NCBI GenBank assembly: GCA_905160935.1
Contig: CAJHZI010000261.1
Span: 36,001-100,000 of the forward strand
Source: Enchytraeus crypticus
Lineage: Eukaryota > Annelida > Clitellata > Enchytraeida > Enchytraeidae
Length of the DNA stretch: 64,000 nt
Direction: 5' to 3'
Below are positions 25,901 through 35,483 of the stretch, piece after piece. Within the stretch, counting starts at the first letter, position 1. The number at the start of each line of letters is the position of its first letter. The notes under the pieces were generated by a model. It was not told the DNA's origin. It ran no database searches and was given only the letters and a program-made list of their open reading frames with translations. The position numbers and the translations under genes were made by a program.

Positions 25901-28900
25901 TATCTATTATTAGACTTATTGCATCAATCTCAACATGGCAAAGCGATACCATACTTTGAAACTCTGCTATCGTTGGGGCTAAGAGCATGAAATCGGCTCC
26001 GTTCATGAATGAACCACGTGATGAACCATTAAGTGTACACAAATATTTCGATATTTTGAAAGAACATTGTCCAATGTAGGTGATAATATACAACCTTGTC
26101 GAACGCCACCTCATATCTTAAATTCGTGTCATTATATTTGATGTCTTTGATGAAAAAAAATATAATATCTAATTCATTCGATAGAGCTTGATCCCTTAAA
26201 TTCATTCGATAAAGCTTGATCCCTTAAATTCTTTCGATAAAGCATGATCCCTTAAATTCATTCGATAGAGCTTAATCCCATAAATTCCTTCGATAAAGCA
26301 TGATCCCTTAAATTCATTCGATAGAGCTTGATTCTTAAATTCATTCTATAGAGCTTGATCTCTTAAATTCATTCCATAGAGCATGATCCCTTAAATTCAT
26401 TCCATAGAGCAAGATCCCATCATAATTTCAAGTGCCAATTTATTAAAGCATTTATTTTATATAGAGGTACACTTAATTTTCAAATGTATAAAATACATCT
26501 AGTGATATCTAGTGGTTAACTCGATCAAATGCCTTTTAAAATAAAAATATGTACACATGCTGTTGTCATGTATATAACTAAAAGGGCTGAGGTAAACTCT
26601 GTGTAAACACGTAGGTACTGAGTCGCTCACGTAGAGAAAGTTAGTGTGCACACAGCCAGCAAGTCCTTCAGGTGACCTCATGTGGGGTACACTGATTTAT
26701 CATTTAACATTTAACTCGTCCAGGGTCATGTTTACTCAGTACGTTTCGTTTTCAGAGAGGAGTGTCTTGAAATTCTGGTTGCGTTTGAAGCTCCTTATAA
26801 TTCCTGCATTCGTGAAGGTTCTCTTGATTATTCGTGTCCAATGGTGCAAACAGTTTGCTACCCATGGAGAGTAAGTTATGATGATCGGTATGCTCACGGT
26901 GCTGTCATGGACCATGGCGGGCAGTCGGTTATGTTGTTGATGTATGGTGGTTGTCCATACTTCCTCTTTCATTCTGGTGAATTTCTTGGGTGAATATTCG
27001 CGTTGATTTATGTTGTTAAACAGTAATTCTGCGGCTAGGGTGTAATCTATTTTAAACCAGCAGAGTCCGGCGTACCTTGTTAATTGGGATTTGAGAATAC
27101 CGTGTGTTGTGTGGGTGGGTGAAAAGATTGTCAGTGGAGTAGTTTATGTGTCGCCGTTGGTTAAGGTAGGTGAGGGTGTACAGGCAAGTTGTATGGTTGT
27201 GGGTAATTTTAAAGATAGTCACATCCAAGAAATCAACGTGGTTGTGATAAAATAAGGGGGTTACCGTAATCCCCTGTACGATGTTGCTAAGCCTAGCGAT
27301 CATGTCACTCAGTTCTCTTTCTGGGCCCTCCCAAATTCCAAATATATCATCCAGATACCGGTAATAGTGAGCGAGTCTTTTACCCGCTGTGGATGTGAGG
27401 AGGTTATCGTATTTGGCCATGTATAGATTTGCTAGGGAGGGTGCATAGATGTTGTCCAGAGGTACTCCACAAGTTTGGATATATGTACGGTTATTAAGAA
27501 CAAAATCATTATGATGTAATGTAAAATTAAGGATTCTTCTGATGTCTGGATACGGTCTACGCTTAGCAGTTTTACCCATTTTTTTAATTAAGAATTTGAT
27601 TGTCCATTCCAAGTCCATGTAAGTATAGAATGCTGAAAAGTCTGCCGTAAAGAGTATAGCTTGGTTGTTAACGGGAGTGTTGTTGATTATGTTTGAAAAG
27701 TGAAATGAGTCCTTGATGTTTAATGGGTGTGTGGTGGAAAATGGAAAAATAAAATGTTCAATAAGTTCGCTTATTCTATAACTCTAGTAGTTGATATCCG
27801 AGATATATCGAACGTCCAGGTGGTGTGTTCGTTGTTGGCCAATCCTTCCTGTCCTTCTTAATTTTAGGTAGTATATAAGATCGTCTCGGTTTCACTTCCG
27901 GGAGAGGAGGAAGGAGGTATTAGAGTTGGTCCTCGTCGATATATCCTTGTTGAAGAGGTCTTGGAGCTTGCCTCTGAGTATTCTGTGGTTATCGGGGTAG
28001 TGAGGAGATGGGATCTGTGAGTAGAATTTGGGGTTATTTAATTGCCGTTGGATTTCGTTATTATAGTCATCCCGGGTCATGACCACTATTCCGCCCCCCC
28101 TTATCGGCAAGTTTAATGATTAGATCCTTTTCTATGAGAAATTCTTGTAATTTTCTGATGTTGTGGTTGTTGGTCGGAATTGGGTGTTGATGGTTGTTGT
28201 GGGTAGTGTTACTGTTGTGATGTTTTTTGTTAATGTATCTATCAGCCCACGTTTGTAGGTGATTGATGATGTTAATAACCTTGTCAGATAGATGAGTATC
28301 CTGTGGATTTGTGTTTGAATTTGTCACTGAATGTATTGTTTTTTGGGTTGTGTGTGTCCTGTTCTTCCTCATTGTCAAAGAAGTCGTGAAGTTTAAGGAT
28401 TCTGATTAATCTGGATTAGCTTTGCAAGATATCTCTAATAATCATCCATTTGACTGCTGGTACGAAGCTGAGTCCTAGGTTAAGGATGTCTATGAATGAG
28501 GGTTCCAACTTGTATGGTGTGAGATTTGTGATGATGTGCTTGGGGAGATGGGTTATCATATCCTCGAATCCGAAAACTTTGATTGTAAGTGATTTGTTGG
28601 TGATATGGAATCGGTAGTGTCCATAATGCTTTAATCGTTTAAATCACCCAAGGTGTGGTGTGTGATCTCCACCAGGAGGGACAGGTTCAGGCCGTTGTGA
28701 AGTGGGTTGGCCTAACAATATTCATCAACGTCAACCAGCCGTGCCCAATGGCATCCCTTATGGCAATGTTTCAGCAAGGAGACGTGTTCCGTGCAGTGAG
28801 TTATAAATACGGTTGCAATTTTATTTCTCCGGAAAAGTTCCAAATCTATCTTACTTAATCTTTTTCATTTTATGAGGGTCTGATTAGGGATGTGTAGGTC

Positions 28901-31900
28901 ATCCTCATTAATCTGCGAATGTAAGGAGGCGTAGATTTTTAGTTTATTTGGCTAGGAATTCCATGGTTTTGATAATGGTATCGGCGGTGATGTCATCCTT
29001 CTGGCTAGCGGTGTGTAGCTCCGGGTATGGAGAGATAGGTGGCATAGGTGTATCACCCACACATGCAATTGCTTGAAATTGCTTTAGTTCAGTGGAGGGG
29101 TAAGTAGGAGGTCTTCTAGAATCCCAGGGTATGATAGGGACGTTTTAGGTGTATGTGGGGAACCCTGTGTCCTCGGGGGTGAGCTGGGTGTAGGTGTATT
29201 GGTGGGATTCGTCAGTTGTGTCACCAGACTTGATGGGAAGGTGGGTGAGGGTCCTCCAGGGCTGCTGTATCCGAGGAAAGGTCTCGGTGTTGGTGTTGAT
29301 AAATGACGGTTGTGCAGGCTCAGGGCGATGTAGGTCAGTATTAAGGTTCGGTGTTACCTCCTGGGTGGGTACTGGTGGTGATGGTGCTGGTTGGTCAGTT
29401 TATGTGGGCTGGTTGTTTCATTGTTCACCGTGTCAGGGTCGGATGTTACGTCCCAGGCTGGAACTAGTGGAGTGGGTGCTATAGGTGTGTTGTTGTGTTT
29501 ATGTCGGCTGTTGTCCCTGGTGGTAGTTCACTTGATGTCTTCGTCTTCCTCCGCCTCTGAGGAATCCGGTTCGACATCAGAATCGAGATTAGTGTGTATG
29601 TTTCGAATTATTTTCCTTCCTGCTGGTTTGTCCCGCTGATTTCGTATCCCTACCCTCCGTGGGAGCATTAGAGGGGAATTATCATCTCTAGCTCTTTTCC
29701 TATGATTGTTGTTAAGTGGTGGTGGGTTAGTGTCCATTTCACTGGTAGAACCCGGTAGAGTCCCTTGTTCGCGGGAGTGCCCCTCGGTGTGCTTGTTGTT
29801 TGGATTAGGTTCAGTTGGTGGCGGATTGAGAGGTGCGGATGCAGTCAATGTGACTAATTTCTCCAGGTCCATCATGCTGTGGTTCCTGTTAAATGTGTGT
29901 CCTCCAGTCTTTGTTTTAATTCCCGTGCCAAGCCAAAGTCAGTGCAGTTGAGCGCTCCTTGAGTAACCAGTGTGGAAGAGGTCTTAAGCTCCCGGTGATC
30001 TGATATCAGCATGAAGAATTCAGATTAGGAGATTACAGAGATTAAAATGAGTACATCTACATTAACAGATTATTTGGATTGAGATTAGAGGTTGATTAAT
30101 ATGTGCGAGTCAGTGTGACACGTAACATGTTGCGTAAGTGTGATTAAAAATGCAATTGTAGTGTCGACATTGGTTTTGTAAGAATATTTTATATCACTAA
30201 TAGACATAGCTGATCAAATGCAATGATTTTGTACACTGTCATAGCTATGCACCGAGATAGCGTATACACATTCTTTTCTTGTATTTATGTATTAATTGGA
30301 TTCAAAAAACTTTATTTTCTACATAAAATTCTAACCCCCCACTGCAAATTTTTACCCCCACACTTCAACTTTCGACCCGCTCAACCCCCGCTCTTAGTTT
30401 AAATTCCCCAATGTCTGAAATTTTTCAAATCCCCTCCACTACAACTTGACAACTGCAGCGCTGAACCTACTGTACATTAAGTCAATTTTACTTATATCGC
30501 AATCGTTCAACTGTCTAGTAAGTCCATGAAGTGTTGCATTTGCCCAAAACTGTCTGATATAAAGTATTAGCATGATATTAGTAATAGCATAAAATAATAG
30601 TCAGTAAGATATACATGTAGTGCTCCAATGCATTGTATTTTGTTCTGCTCCACAGGTGTCATTGGGAGTCGATGTGTTAACGACGATGAATGCAGTGACA
30701 TCATACCTCTCAGTTCATGCGTCCAGTCCAGATGTGAATGTCCACCAGGATACGGACCCTCATCAGATTCTAGAATCTGCCTCAAGAGTAGGAAGCTGTT
30801 TCTTATAGTACTCAGTATCTACGATCAGTTACGATCAGCTAGGATCTACATTACATGTAGTAAACTTTCCTACTTACAGTGTATTAGTATCTAAAGCAGC
30901 TTGGATTAGCTAGGGCTACATCTTGTACTATCTCCTTATTATTTTATCGTATAATGTTGTAATTCGTGTATTGTGCCCAATTTTAAATTAGTTGCATTTT
31001 ACTTGTAAAGACGAATTTAAAGTTGTAAACTTGTAAAGTTCATTTGACATATGATAAACTGCATAAATATATATCATATGGGGGATGGGTTGCTGAAAAT
31101 AGATGTAATGAAAGAATAATTCAAAGGATTATAAAAGCTGGTAAAGCTAAGGTTAACGTCAGTTTCCTCACTCGAAAGCGATGTCAGTGACGGGCGAGCT
31201 CAGGATTTGAACCCCGCCCTACTGATCCGCGGTCGAGTATCTTACCGACTTGCGAAGTCGAATTAGATTAGATTAGAGTCCAGATTAGAGACAGATTGAG
31301 CCAAAAAATATTAAATGATTTAGTAATAATTTATATATTGACCTGCAAAGGAAAACTTACAATGTACATGGTAAACGGGAATTTATCACAAAGAATTGTG
31401 CAAAATTTACTGACGTTACACGTAGTTTTTATTTAGTTAATCTAGTCCTAGATTTGGCTGAGCCTGTGGCTTGTTGGCAGATTGTTCGACAACGAATTAG
31501 TAGGAGGAGGGTTCAAATCTGGTCCTGCCCCGTCACTGACATGCTATCCTGCAAGAAACTGACGTTAAGCTTGATTTTAAACTATAGATGTTTTCACTTC
31601 TAACATAGTATTCTTGCTATACTTATCAGGATATCTGAACGACCCTTGCTCGACTGATCTAGATTGTTCTTTCATCACAAACGGTCGATGTCACGATGGC
31701 TACTGCTCTTGTCGTCAGGGTCATACTTCACGAGTCTCCCTAGCAACCGTTACCACTACTCCATCTGGAGAATATAACGAATCAAATATAAATTTAAATT
31801 CGCCAGATGTCACAACTGTCTGTCTGCCGAACTTTCTCAACGATACTTGTGCTAAAGACTATGACTGCCTTCCACAGAATTCTAAATGCCTCAACCGTTT

Positions 31901-32318
31901 CTGCGCCTGCCCTTTGGGTTACTATATTTCCAGAGAGCCAACAACTAGAAATACTCAAGATAAAAATACCACAGAATTTAGGAATATCACAGAATTCTGT
32001 CAGGCCAGAATGATAAAAGACGAATGCGAAACAAATGACGACTGCAGTGCGGTAATCGAACATTCATTTTGTGATGTAACAAAGCGTTGTGCGTGCACTG
32101 ATGGCGAACAGTCTGACGACACTGGCGCGATGTTCTGTGCCAGCTCTTCCTGGCAGAAGGTCATCATCATCACTGGGAGCGTGTCTGTCATTGTCTGCCT
32201 CTTTCTTCTTGATCTCTTCCTCGTTGTCTGGATCTGTCGTAGATACGTGTTCAGAAAGAGAGGCAGACCTCTGAGCTGCAGTAGAAACGGCGAAGCTTTG
32301 TGCAACGGTCGAACATAA
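13691..32318 (+). CDS. Single-pass membrane protein with LDLa and EB modules (6 exons)
   Basis: Joining 13,691-13,754, 17,406-17,522, 20,702-20,809, 22,550-22,693, 30,656-30,787 and 31,630-32,318 gives 417 codons plus stop. All five introns are phase 1 with GT-AG ends. Order: signal peptide (about 1-21); two LDL-receptor class A modules (28-60 and 65-96); five EB/EGF-like Cys modules (from about C104, C151, C195 and two more in the last exon); a transmembrane helix (about 366-391); a 26-residue basic tail with [10 protein letters not shown]. Phase-1 module exons are normal for extracellular mosaic proteins. Both LDLa modules keep Cys1, 2, 3 and 5 and the Ca-binding acidic pattern but lack Cys4 and Cys6. 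I infer a cell-surface binding receptor; ligand unknown. The 8-kb fourth intron could hide another phase 1-1 exon, which I did not find. Confidence 0.85.
14122..14185 (-). mobile_element. Family D 3' end, antisense
   Basis: Begins (AAT)n then GGTTTAACGTCCGTTTCCTC and GATGTCCGGGACGTCAGGG. Reversed, this is the GACGTCCC...GACGTTAAA end of family D. Confidence 0.55.
14320..14596 (+). mobile_element. Family E tRNA-derived SINE, nearly complete
   Basis: The head has an A-box-like TAGCGCAATGGTTAAGG and a B box GGTTCGATTCC. The body includes GGACATTCACTGGACTGGCT and ATCAACATAGTTGATCATTT, then an ATTATTGTTATTA tail. There is no clean tRNA cloverleaf, so it is a SINE and not a tRNA gene. Confidence 0.75.
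15250..15390 (-). mobile_element. Family A SINE, diverged
   Basis: Antisense copy with GGTTCAAATCCAGTGCTCTT on the minus strand and a head resembling GGCTGAGCTGGGGGCTTG. Confidence 0.6.
15537..15660 (-). mobile_element. Family A tRNA-derived SINE
   Basis: Well-preserved antisense copy. The minus strand starts GGCTGGAGCCAGTGGCGAAG, has an A box TGGCGAAGTCGG and a B box GGTTCAAATCC, and ends AAACTGACGTTAGCCTTAGC. Confidence 0.85.
15661..17056. other. Intron 1 stretch without recognised features
   Basis: No exon with matching phase-1 splice ends, RNA gene or repeat family identified. Confidence 0.4.
17057..17170 (-). mobile_element. Family B-like 3' end, antisense
   Basis: A short CTCTCTCTC run, then TTAGTGCACTGCCTACTGGC. 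Reversed, this is the hairpin CTGCCAGTAGGCAG, then TGCACT, then (GA)n. The adjoining GTCCATGGTATATAACGCC is also seen at 51,945, so this is a sub-family with a different body. Confidence 0.6.
17218..17350 (+). mobile_element. Family A tRNA-derived SINE
   Basis: Sense copy, GGCTGGAGCCAGTGGCAATG to the GACGTTACCATTAGC end. It stops 55 bp before exon 2 of the LDLa/EB gene. Confidence 0.8.
17406..17522 (+). CDS. Exon 2: LDLa module 1 (four-Cys form)
   Basis: Acceptor TGTTTCAG, donor GAAG|GTGACT, phase 1-1, residues 22-60. Cysteines at 28, 36, 41 and 54, then GDNSDE. Asn-48 stands where Cys4 would be. NNS at 48-50 is a possible N-glycosylation site. Confidence 0.8.
17523..19600. other. Intron 2, unrecognised part
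   Basis: AT-rich with no exon-like frame bearing Cys modules. Nothing else recognised. Confidence 0.4.
19620..20363 (-). mobile_element. Possible DNA-transposon remnant (one end visible)
   Basis: The right end reads, on the minus strand, CAGTGGCGGATCCAGGGGGG. CAGNGGCGGATCCAG-type ends are familiar as terminal inverted repeats of hAT-like elements. The interior has many C or G homopolymer runs unlike its surroundings. I could not find the matching left end or a transposase. Confidence 0.35.
20702..20809 (+). CDS. Exon 3: LDLa module 2 (four-Cys form)
   Basis: Acceptor TTCGTAG, donor GAGG|GTAAGA, phase 1-1. Contains [13 protein letters not shown], then [15 protein letters not shown]. Leu-84 replaces the usual Cys4 of WVCDG, and the Cys6 after SDE is missing. 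Confidence 0.88.
21003..21240 (-). mobile_element. Family C SINE, long antisense copy
   Basis: Begins (CAT)n, then TTAAATCCCAGATTAACTAG and GGTCGGGATACGAATAGACC, then GGCGCTCACCAACCGAATGC and the shared core (reversed GACCAACCGTGTAATGCACG). Lies in intron 3. Pairs with 59,935-60,180. Confidence 0.75.
21629..21700. repeat. (TA)n microsatellite
   Basis: About 35 TA units. Confidence 0.97.
22258..22460 (+). mobile_element. Family B element, 5'-truncated
   Basis: The 3' half only: GGGAAACCACCTCAGAAGCC, GATCTAAGGAGTGCTC, then the hairpin CTGCCACTTGGCAG and GAAGAGAGAAGAG. It ends about 90 bp before exon 4 of the LDLa/EB gene. Confidence 0.75.
22550..22693 (+). CDS. Exon 4: EB module 1
   Basis: Acceptor TGATTTCAG, donor CCAC|GTGAGT, phase 1-1, residues 97-144. 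Pattern [27 protein letters not shown], then TACLP. The CC-P-C cluster gives two more cysteines than the sister modules. Confidence 0.88.
22735..22985. repeat. (CT)n-rich tract with SINE scraps
   Basis: Impure CT blocks interrupted by GGTCGAATATCTTACC at 22,859; GGTCGAGTATCTTAGCC follows at 22,990. Both match the reversed A-box region of family A, so the tract grew through an antisense SINE. Confidence 0.75.
23015..23133 (+). mobile_element. Family A tRNA-derived SINE
   Basis: ACTCGACCGCGGATCAGTAT, GGGGTTCAAATCC, then GAGTGAGGAAAATGACGTTA. Lies head to head with the antisense scrap at 22,988-23,012. Confidence 0.8.
23325..23490 (+). mobile_element. Family D SINE with (GATT)n tail
   Basis: Pairs with 4,890-5,041: TGTGGTCTTTGTCTACTCAG, GAGACGTCCCTGACTTTGCC, GACGTTAAATTCTTATCG, then GATT units. 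Confidence 0.7.
23763..24180. mobile_element. Family B/C fragments
   Basis: Bases 23,763-23,860 carry the reversed shared core (AAGGTTGGTCTAATC; TTCGAAGTCGTATTTTAC). Bases 24,030-24,180 carry scraps like the AACTTGTTGATCTAAGGAGTG part of family B. Both are diverged. Confidence 0.4.
24690..25262 (-). mobile_element. LINE reverse-transcriptase fragment
   Basis: The minus strand encodes [57 protein letters not shown] and [17 protein letters not shown]. These are the N-terminal RT motifs (0-2) of a non-LTR retrotransposon. The frame ends near the start of the catalytic part; the YADD motif is missing. Lies in intron 4 of the LDLa/EB gene, antisense to it. Confidence 0.8.
25263..26115 (-). mobile_element. 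Second LINE fragment, rearranged
   Basis: The minus strand carries RT pieces of another LINE, closer to the CR1-type family ([19 protein letters not shown]; the [19 protein letters not shown] type). A catalytic-region piece ([20 protein letters not shown], from YADDM) lies at 25,875-26,114. That puts the catalytic part upstream of the N-terminal RT part on the element's own strand, so these are at least two pieces or a rearranged copy. Many frame breaks. Confidence 0.65.
26165..26415. repeat. 28-bp minisatellite, about 9 copies
   Basis: Units of about TTAAATTCATTCGATAGAGC followed by TTGATCCC, diverged from each other. Confidence 0.9.
26690..29900 (-). mobile_element. Penelope-like element
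   Basis: Antisense in intron 4 of the LDLa/EB gene. In element order: a Pro/Asn/Thr-rich N-terminal frame with an acidic end ([17 protein letters not shown], 29,875-29,528); a linker with [26 protein letters not shown] and [18 protein letters not shown] (28,090-27,960); then RT with [36 protein letters not shown] (catalytic YLDD) and [10 protein letters not shown]. It closes with [18 protein letters not shown]. This order is diagnostic of Penelope-like RTs. I see no GIY-YIG endonuclease domain downstream of the RT. Several frame breaks; not active. Confidence 0.85.
30656..30787 (+). CDS. Exon 5: EB module 2
   Basis: Acceptor CTCCACAG, donor AAGA|GTAGGA (weak), phase 1-1, residues 145-188. 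Pattern [31 protein letters not shown]. Confidence 0.85.
31138..31260 (-). mobile_element. Family A tRNA-derived SINE
   Basis: Well-preserved antisense copy in intron 5 with both Pol III boxes and the GTTAACGTCAGTTTCCTCAC end. Confidence 0.85.
31449..31580 (+). mobile_element. Family A SINE, diverged sense copy
   Basis: GGCTGAGCCTGTGGCTTGTT, GGGTTCAAATCTGG, CCGTCACTGACATGC, AAACTGACGTTAAGC. It ends 50 bp before exon 6 of the LDLa/EB gene. Confidence 0.65.
31630..32318 (+). CDS. Exon 6: EB modules 3-5, transmembrane helix, tail
   Basis: Acceptor ACTTATCAG, phase 1, ending at TAA 32,316-32,318. Three EB modules begin [22 protein letters not shown] and [11 protein letters not shown]. Each has the C-x-C pair (CSC, CAC, CAC). 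N-glycosylation sites sit in the Thr-rich spacers (NES, NTT, NIT). The helix is [20 protein letters not shown] plus VVWIC, followed by RR and a short tail with two cysteines. No AATAAA was found close downstream. Confidence 0.9.
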
Positions 32319-32558
32319 CAACCGTTATTTAATGTTGAATATGAATTTAAATTTCGAGATTTTGTAAGCTCTAATCTAATAATTTTTATATTTCAGACTG
32401 TATAAGGTAAATTGGACGTTTCTTTCCTCTTCTGAAGCAGGTTTCAGGAACGTAAACTCTGATCCGTTTTCAAACTTTGTTTGGGATAATTTAAAAATAT
32501 TCCTCAGGGTTCTTACATAGCAAATAGCAATAGATAAAACGAAAAACAAGCAATATGA

Positions 32559-32560
<2 letters not shown>

Positions 32561-32613
<53 letters not shown>
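32561..32613. repeat. (TA)n microsatellite
   Basis: About 26 TA units, some 240 bp past the stop codon of the LDLa/EB gene. Confidence 0.97.
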
Positions 32614-32619
<6 letters not shown>

Positions 32620-32889
32620 GTATATATGTATTCTTTATTATACTATACTCAAGTGGATTGGATAAAATCTTACTGTTACTGATAAATTAGGTACAAATTA
32701 GTCATCACAAATCAGCATATAATTATTAAAATCTTTCACACTATCCTTCTAGAACACCATAATTTTTTCCATACCAGATCTCTAAAAACTCATTTTAATA
32801 AAAACGTACTGTATATGATCCTAGATCAGAATCCACACTCATTTGAGATGTGGGAACTTTTTGTCCACCATTGGATCATGGATGAACTT

Positions 32890-33430
32890 GTGGTGGACCC
32901 AAATATCCTGTTTTTTTGGACCCAAATATCCGGTTGGTGGTTGACCCAAATATCCTGTTGGTAGTTGACCCAAATATCCTGTTGGTGGTTGACCCAAATA
33001 TCCTGTTGGTGGTTGACCCAAAATATCCAGTTGGTGGTTGATCCAAATATCCTGTTGGTGATTGACCCAAATATCCGGTTGTTGGTTGAACCAAATATCC
33101 TGTTGGTGATTGACCCAAATATCCAGTTGTTGGTTGAACCAAATATCCTGTTGGTGATTGACCTAAATATCTTGTTGGTGGTTGACCTAATTATCCTTTT
33201 GGTGGTTGACCTAGATATCCTGTTGGTGGTTGACCTAATTATCCTTTTGGTGGTTGATCTAGATATCCTGTTGGTGGTTGACCTAAATATCCTGTTGGTG
33301 GTTGACTCAAATATCCTGTTGGTGGTTGACCTAAATATCCGGTTGGTGGTTGATCTAAATATCCGGTTGGTGGTTGACCCAAATATCCTTTTGGTGGTTG
33401 ACCAATATATCCTATTGGTGGTTGATCCAT
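32890..33430. repeat. 24-bp minisatellite, about 22 copies
   Basis: Imperfect units of about GGTTGACCCAAATATCCTGT plus TGGT. The unit length is a multiple of three, so long frames persist. The minus strand reads repeated Gly-Tyr-Leu-Gly-Gln-Pro-Pro-Thr and the plus strand repeated Leu-Leu-Val-Val-Asp-Pro-Asn-Ile. Frames are open in several registers at once, and no start, signal peptide or splice site supports a gene. Confidence 0.92.
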
Positions 33431-33599
33431 TGTTGCCGATGGCGATGTTGTTGGTGTCGAGAGAGAGATGAGGCGCTGCAGGCAACAGATGGTTCGTTGT
33501 TTGTTGTCATGACCTGTCAGAGGACAGTCATCTGGTGTGCGGAAACCAACAGTTACATGAATTCATCTAGGCTGTTTCGTGTCGTTCTTCCATTTCCTC

Positions 33600-34525
33600 C
33601 ATCATTGTGATGAGATTTTGTAGGTTCATTAGTCCCGGGTCATATTTCTTTACTACGTTCTCTGAGCTAAGAGTATGAAGATTCTGGTTGCTTTTATTGC
33701 TTTTAATAATCCGTGTATATTTGTAGGTTTTTTTAAAATTGTTCTTGTCCAGACACTTGGCTGCTCATGGGGAGTAGGTTATCATAATCGGGATGTTCGA
33801 GGTGTAGTCCTGGACCCCTGTGGGTGGTGGTTGATCATGTTTTGGTTTATTGTAATACCTCGTATGTTGTTGTCCAACCCAGCGATAATGTCTTTTAATT
33901 CTGTTTCTGTGCCCATCCAGATTCCAAATATATCATCAAGGTAACGATAGTAACGAGTAAGTCTGTCTCCTGCTGTAGATGTAAAGAGGCTATCGTATTT
34001 GGACATATATATGTTCGCTAGGGAGGGTGCGTTGATTTTACCCACGGGTACGCCACAGGTTTTGATATAAGTGCGATTGTTAAAAGTGAAGTCGTTATGG
34101 CATAAAGTGTAGTCGAGGATTCGGATGATATCCGGATATGGTCTACGCTTGGCTTACCCAGTTTCTCGATTAGAAATTTGATTGTTAAGTCTAAGTCCAT
34201 GTTAGTGTGGAGAGCTGATACGCCCGCTGTGAACAGAATAGCTTGGTTGTTGATGAAGGTGTTAATGATAATACTGGCAAAATGGAAAGAATCTTTGATA
34301 TATGATGGGTGTGTGGTGGAGAATGGGAAAATGAAATGTTGGATCAGCTCATTAACTCTATAGCTTTCGGAGTTGATATCCGAGACTATTGGACGTCCAG
34401 GTGGTATTGTTGTTCCTTGACCAGTCCATACTATCATTGTGGATCTTAGGGAGTATGTAGAACCTTCTTGGTCTAACCTGTGAGAGAGGAGGGAGGAGGT
34501 AATTAAATTGGTCCTCGTGCTAACA
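33600..34525 (-). mobile_element. Penelope-like element, second truncated copy
   Basis: Parallels 26,770-27,935 of the first copy. The minus strand carries the REGION-type blocks IVSDINSESYRVNELIQHFI, NAPSLANIYMSKYDSLFTST and [17 protein letters not shown] (catalytic YLDD). It is 5'-truncated where it meets the Cdk9 pseudogene and has lost part of the region after the RT core. A different sub-lineage or an old divergence from copy one. Confidence 0.85.
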
Positions 34526-34648
34526 AACTAAGCTATATGTTTGGCGGAACATATAGCATGGCTTACCGGGTGGTAGCGGAGGACCCCACGGTGGCATATA
34601 GCTAGCCGGGGGAGCATTGTGTCCGTAGGGCAAGGATGTGCCGCTGGA

Positions 34649-35388
34649 CTATAGGCCAGGATTCGGTCTATCGTATGGCCGAGAGTGATGCCCGTTGTGT
34701 CGAGGTTCACCGTGAACTATCGGGTGATGTCTGAGCTGTTGATGTGGTGGCAGACTCTGAGGATGACTGGGTAGACCCAGTGGCTTCGCCGCCTGCTTGC
34801 TGACCCGAAGTTCGAACATCGAAACGGTGTGTTTCGATATTAGAGGATCCAGGTCCGCAGGCAGAGGTTCAGTCCAAAAGAATTCATCATCCAGAGCGGA
34901 ATCTGCATCAAGTCTAATTTTGGGATTAAAACTAATAATTTTTAGTAATTTTTAGAGAAGGTCGAGGGCTAGATTGTCTTTCACGAAGGGCTTTAGCTTT
35001 TCATTCAATCGTCTGATCTTCCCCACCTCAAGGTTCATCACTGTAAAGTATCGCATGTTGTCGCATCCTGGCATCGACTCAGGGGTTATTGATCCACATA
35101 AATTGCTGATTTGTATCAGTTGACTCGCTTCGATCGTTCCCTATAGTATAGGAACTCGAGTCCAAAGCTCAGCCATATCGCAGCCAACCTCCCACATGTC
35201 GATGGCGAAATCATAGCTTGTATGCCCGAGGAGAACTTCAGGCGGTCTGTACCAGAGGGTGACCACTGTGGTAGTGAATCTATGGGTTTTATCTTCTGTA
35301 GAGAACTCTCGTGCCTGTCTTGGCAATCTTGAGGACGCCCTTTCTGTTGATCAGGATATTTGCCGTCTTGAGATCTCGGTGCATTACC
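34649..35388 (-). pseudogene. Cdk9: Cdk9 (P-TEFb kinase) pseudogene, C-terminal two thirds
   Basis: The minus strand begins at a splice-acceptor-like GTTCTCAG and reads [20 protein letters not shown]. Then come [61 protein letters not shown] and DDEFFWTEPLPADLDPLISK, ending in a His/Pro-rich tail. HRDLK, the WYRPPE region, AE(L/M)WTR and the FFW-(T/S)-(E/D)-P-(L/M)-P motif identify CDK9 over other CDKs. It is broken: the DFG motif reads Lys-Thr-Gly with about 5 nt deleted just after it, a stop (35,142 area) replaces the residue after VPIL, and another lies in the LLxKLL region. The retained acceptor suggests a genomic duplication and not a processed copy. The N-lobe exon was not found. Confidence 0.8.
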
Positions 35389-35483
35389 TGAGAACAGATT
35401 AAGAGTTTAGAGAGATTAGGAATTTAAATTTAATTCCACTGTGGTGACTCTCTGGTAAATAATCTGCAGAATCTGCAGTTAAT

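Noticed and set aside
26480-26700. Hammerhead ribozyme at the Penelope-like element's end
   Set aside because: Some Penelope-like elements carry one, but I could not find the CTGATGA...GAAA core by eye in either copy.
28655-28858. Plus-strand gene of 67 residues
   Set aside because: Antisense to the N-terminal part of the Penelope-like element, whose minus-strand frames match known motifs.
32000-32321. Minus-strand frames over exon 6 of the LDLa/EB gene
   Set aside because: Shadow frames of a strongly supported coding exon.
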